Below are positions 61,428 through 64,000 of a stretch of 64,000 nucleotides of DNA, piece by piece. Each line of letters starts with the position of its first letter. Within the stretch, counting starts at the first letter, position 1. The notes beneath the pieces are model-generated. The model did not search any database. It saw nothing but the letters and a program-made list of their open reading frames with translations, and was not told where the DNA came from. The stretch is from Psychroserpens jangbogonensis (GTDB taxonomy: Bacteria; Bacteroidota; Bacteroidia; Flavobacteriales; Flavobacteriaceae). The translations under genes were made by a program, and so were the position numbers. Location of the stretch: NCBI RefSeq assembly GCF_000797465.1, contig NZ_JSWG01000008.1, forward strand, positions 216,181 to 280,180, given 5' to 3'.

Positions 61428-63864
61428 ATTTGTTGGATAGATCATCCAAAACCAAACGCAACTCTCCAAAAGTATATTTATCGTCTATTTGATGTTTTAA
61501 ATCAGAAATATTCTCGAATTTCTGTTTTGGGATAATTGCATTCAATTCTTTATAGTGTTTTTCAGAAATCAAATCAGTGATTTTAACATCTCCAGAGGGT
61601 ATAAAACTGGCTAAATGTCCAATAATGGTATTCACATTTAATTCTCTTTCTAATGCAATTTGATCTATAGATTTTCCTGATATAAATAATTCTAGTGAGA
61701 TTCTTTTAGTATCTCCTTTCTGTCTTTTTGGTTTTAGAACCTCAAAAATTTCAGTTTTTTTAGATGTTTCTATATCATTTTCATCACAAAACTCGCGAAT
61801 GACTTTTAAAATATCATTTCCATATTTTTCGACACGTACTTTACCAAAACCGTTCACTTTTAAAAGCTCATTCTTATTGGTTGGTAATGTTTCACACATT
61901 TCGTACAATGCTTTTTGTGTGAAAATTTGATAATGAATTAAATCTTTTTCATTAGCAATTGTATTTCTTAATTCGCGAAGTAACTCAAATAACTCAACAT
62001 TAGTTGTCCCATCAATAACTGATTTACGAGATTTCTTTGGCTTTTCTTTAGCAAGAAATACCGATTTTGCACGCAATTCCAAAAAGGTGTTGACATTAAA
62101 ACCATTCGATAAATTTGAAAAATAGAGCAGTTTGGTTGCTATCAATTCTTCAATACTATCTAGTTGCTTATTTAAATCTTTCTCAATAGTCTTGTTATCT
62201 GTTGTAAAACCAAAGGTTTTAAAAGGTTCAACTATTTTAGTATCAATTTGTACACTGTAATAATTAATAGCCTTTTTAAAGCGTTCCTGAACTTCGGAAT
62301 TAGATTCGGGTGTTAATGTGGTTTCCGTAAGCTCTCTTAAATGGACTTTAAATGCATTAGCAACTTTAAGTAAATTAGTGACACCTTCTTTCATAGTGTT
62401 TAAAGGCGTTTCAAGATTACCTACAACACTTCCCCTATTTTTATAGTAGACATCAAATACACGATTTATAGGATATAAAAACTTATAAAAATCGAACACT
62501 TCTGAAATTAAATTTAGTTGAAATTCAGACTTTGAGTCTTGTAAAATAGTTTCATCTGGTTGGTTTTTCTCGGCCATTTCATTAAACGATATCACATTAC
62601 TATCGCTAATTATTTGGCTAGAATTAATTTTACTTTTTAATACTAAACCCTCTAAATTTTTACAGCGACTCAAAGCCACATAAGTTTGTCCATGGGCGAA
62701 AGCGCCTTGGGCATCAATTATTGCCTTTTCAAAAGTTAACCCTTGACTTTTATGAATAGTAATAGACCAAGCTAATCGTAAAGGCATTTGCGTATACGAA
62801 CCTATTTTTTTTTCAGTAATGGCTTTTGTTTTTTCATCAACGGTATAGTTTATGTTCTCCCATACTTCTGGAGTAGTAATAATGTTAAAATCATCATCAG
62901 GACATTTAACAATCACTTCATCTTTATCTAAAAAAATAATTTTTCCAATCTTTCCATTAAAATAACGTTTTTCAACAGAACTGTCATTTTTAATGAACAT
63001 AACTTGAGCGCCAACTTTTAAAGATAGTTTTTCTTTATTTGGGTAAGAAAATTCAGGAAATTTACCTACAGTTTTAGCGTTATATATTTGAGGTATAGCT
63101 TTAAGTTTATCAAGTTCAGTTTTATTAGTTTGTTTAGCTTTATTATTATGTGTTGTTAAAGAAATATAACCTTCATCTTCTTTAGAAACAAAATTTGGAT
63201 TATATCTGTTATTTAATTCATCGGCAGAAGATTGAGTCAATGTATTTGTTCTAATTTCATTAAGAATATCAATAAATATGGGATTATCTTGTCTATAAAT
63301 ATGTTTCAACTCAACGGTAACAGCTTGCGATTCTTGATAGGACAAACTACTGAAAAAGAAAGCGTTTTTATAAAACGGCTTTAATAATTGCCATTCATTG
63401 TCTTTAACTACTGGTGATAGTTGTTGTAAATCTCCAATCATTAATAACTGAACACCACCAAAAGCTTTATTTTTATTTCTAAAACGACGTAATGTTTTAT
63501 CAATACCATCTAATAAATCAGCACGAACCATACTAATTTCATCAATCACTAATAAATCAAGAGACTTAATAATATTAATTTTAGTTTTATTAAATTTTCG
63601 ATTAAAACCAGAAGCATTACCTAATTCTTCATTAGGCAAAATAGGACCAAAAGGCATTTGAAAAAAGGAATGTATAGTAACCCCTTTAGCATTAATAGCA
63701 GCAACTCCAGTTGGAGCCACGACCACCATACGTTTTAAGGATTTTATCTTCAACTTGTGTAAAAATGTGGTTTTTCCTGTTCCGGCTTTACCTGTTAAAA
63801 ACACATTTCTATCTGTATTATTAACAAAATTCCAAGCTAAATCTAACTCGCTATTCGTAACCAT
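61426..63864 (-). CDS. Pif1/RecD-like helicase with HRDC and C-terminal helix-turn-helix regions
   Basis: An 812-residue superfamily 1 helicase. Walker A GKAGTGKTTFLHKLK at 25-39 and Walker B LLVIDEISMVRADLLDG, then VQLLMIGDLQQLSPV, are Pif1-like; LAWSITIHKSQGLTFEKAIID and YVALSRCKNLEGLVLKS are later helicase motifs. A linker leads to an HRDC region (LRELRNTIANEKDLIHYQIFTQKALYEMC, then LLKVNGFGKVRVEKYG, residues about 620-690), and the C terminus fits a helix-turn-helix part (SLELFISGKSIDQIALERELNVNTIIGHLASFI). Such proteins are typical of Bacteroidetes genomes; they are thought to act in DNA repair or replication-fork processing. Confidence 0.93.
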   Translation of the reverse strand: MVTNSELDLAWNFVNNTDRNVFLTGKAGTGKTTFLHKLKIKSLKRMVVVAPTGVAAINAKGVTIHSFFQMPFGPILPNEELGNASGFNRKFNKTKINIIKSLDLLVIDEISMVRADLLDGIDKTLRRFRNKNKAFGGVQLLMIGDLQQLSPVVKDNEWQLLKPFYKNAFFFSSLSYQESQAVTVELKHIYRQDNPIFIDILNEIRTNTLTQSSADELNNRYNPNFVSKEDEGYISLTTHNNKAKQTNKTELDKLKAIPQIYNAKTVGKFPEFSYPNKEKLSLKVGAQVMFIKNDSSVEKRYFNGKIGKIIFLDKDEVIVKCPDDDFNIITTPEVWENINYTVDEKTKAITEKKIGSYTQMPLRLAWSITIHKSQGLTFEKAIIDAQGAFAHGQTYVALSRCKNLEGLVLKSKINSSQIISDSNVISFNEMAEKNQPDETILQDSKSEFQLNLISEVFDFYKFLYPINRVFDVYYKNRGSVVGNLETPLNTMKEGVTNLLKVANAFKVHLRELTETTLTPESNSEVQERFKKAINYYSVQIDTKIVEPFKTFGFTTDNKTIEKDLNKQLDSIEELIATKLLYFSNLSNGFNVNTFLELRAKSVFLAKEKPKKSRKSVIDGTTNVELFELLRELRNTIANEKDLIHYQIFTQKALYEMCETLPTNKNELLKVNGFGKVRVEKYGNDILKVIREFCDENDIETSKKTEIFEVLKPKRQKGDTKRISLELFISGKSIDQIALERELNVNTIIGHLASFIPSGDVKITDLISEKHYKELNAIIPKQKFENISDLKHQIDDKYTFGELRLVLDDLSNK

Positions 63865-63971
63865 TTGATATATTTCTGAGTTTTTTTTAAAATATAAAAA
63901 ATACTATTGGTAATAGAATATATACTATTTTATCTAGGCAATTTAATAATTCATATTTCAAATATATGTAT

Positions 63972-64000
63972 AAAAAAAGCCCTTCATATTTCTATGAAGG
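63972..64000. terminator. terminator-like hairpin cut by the window edge
   Basis: An A run, then CCTTCATA (63981-63988), loop TTTC, and TATGAAGG (63993-64000) at the very end of the window. It probably continues in GC and a T run beyond the edge and would end a gene on the other side, or one convergent with it. Between 63865 and 63971 I see no other element. Confidence 0.6.

Overview
The window is chromosomal DNA from a low-GC member of the Bacteroidetes, almost certainly the Flavobacteriaceae (probably marine; genus not determinable here). The evidence is a type IX secretion/gliding block (porU, porV, gldJ), a secreted protein with a T9SS-type sorting tail, Bacteroidetes promoters of the form TTG-N19/20-TAnnTTTG, a fused HPRT-adenylate kinase, and absence of Shine-Dalgarno sites before most genes. 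I saw no transposase, integrase, prophage, rRNA or CRISPR array. No gap between genes exceeds 300 bases.

Layout. 0-5.4 kb: 3' part of an alpha-2-macroglobulin-like protein with an intact thioester site, then a DoxX protein. 5.4-9.7 kb (-): secreted DinB-like protein, DUF4136 lipoprotein, voltage-gated K+ channel, Obg GTPase, and an HPRT-adenylate kinase fusion. 9.8-11.4 kb: purK-purE, divergent from the fusion gene, so purine salvage and synthesis share a control region. 11.7-13.7 kb: M3 peptidase. 13.8-17.8 kb: the most accessory-looking block, a GbsR/MarR-type regulator with a perfect 28-bp palindrome at its own promoter and a matching site before the next gene, two small membrane proteins, a SAM methyltransferase, a TIGR01777-type epimerase, an ECF sigma factor and a soluble zinc anti-sigma-like protein; a convergent UbiA-like membrane protein follows. 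18.7-25 kb: gcvP, a KAS III-like synthase, proC, a small methyltransferase-like protein and a glycosyltransferase. 25-27.5 kb (-): PafA-like phosphatase and NUC1 nuclease, a plausible phosphorus-scavenging pair. 27.6-29 kb: mlaE-mlaF lipid transporter.

29-32 kb (-): SprT-like protein, mannose-1-phosphate guanylyltransferase, DUF389 membrane protein. 32.3-36.3 kb (-): a 1344-aa secreted fusion of FG-GAP/ASPIC (CRTAC1-like) repeats and a vanadium-haloperoxidase/PAP2 domain. 36.4-38.7 kb (-): M28 peptidase, SDR and HAD hydrolase operon. 38.8-42 kb (-): pdhA-pdhC (E2 with two nearly identical lipoyl domains, leader with two hairpins) and cdd. 42-49.2 kb: porU and porV (-), divergent from gldJ (+), then murF. 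50.6-50.8 kb: two tRNA-Val genes of different anticodon separated by a terminator-like hairpin. 50.8-54 kb (-): exbB-exbD-tonB-folC. 54.1-56.7 kb (-): amino-acid dehydrogenase and NhaD-type antiporter. 56.8-60.1 kb (-): two secreted proteins of unknown function and anmK. 60.2-61.4 kb: acyl-CoA dehydrogenase. 61.4-63.9 kb (-): a Pif1/RecD-like helicase with HRDC and C-terminal helix-turn-helix regions.

Most of the window is ordinary core chromosome. The best candidates for something little described are the GbsR/ECF-controlled membrane-methyltransferase-epimerase block (13.7-17.8 kb), the CRTAC1-haloperoxidase fusion (32.3-36.3 kb), the short reading frame with an embedded palindrome before obg (8.44-8.50 kb), the tandem-hairpin leader of pdhA, and the SusC/TonB-box-like motif inside the alpha-2-macroglobulin.
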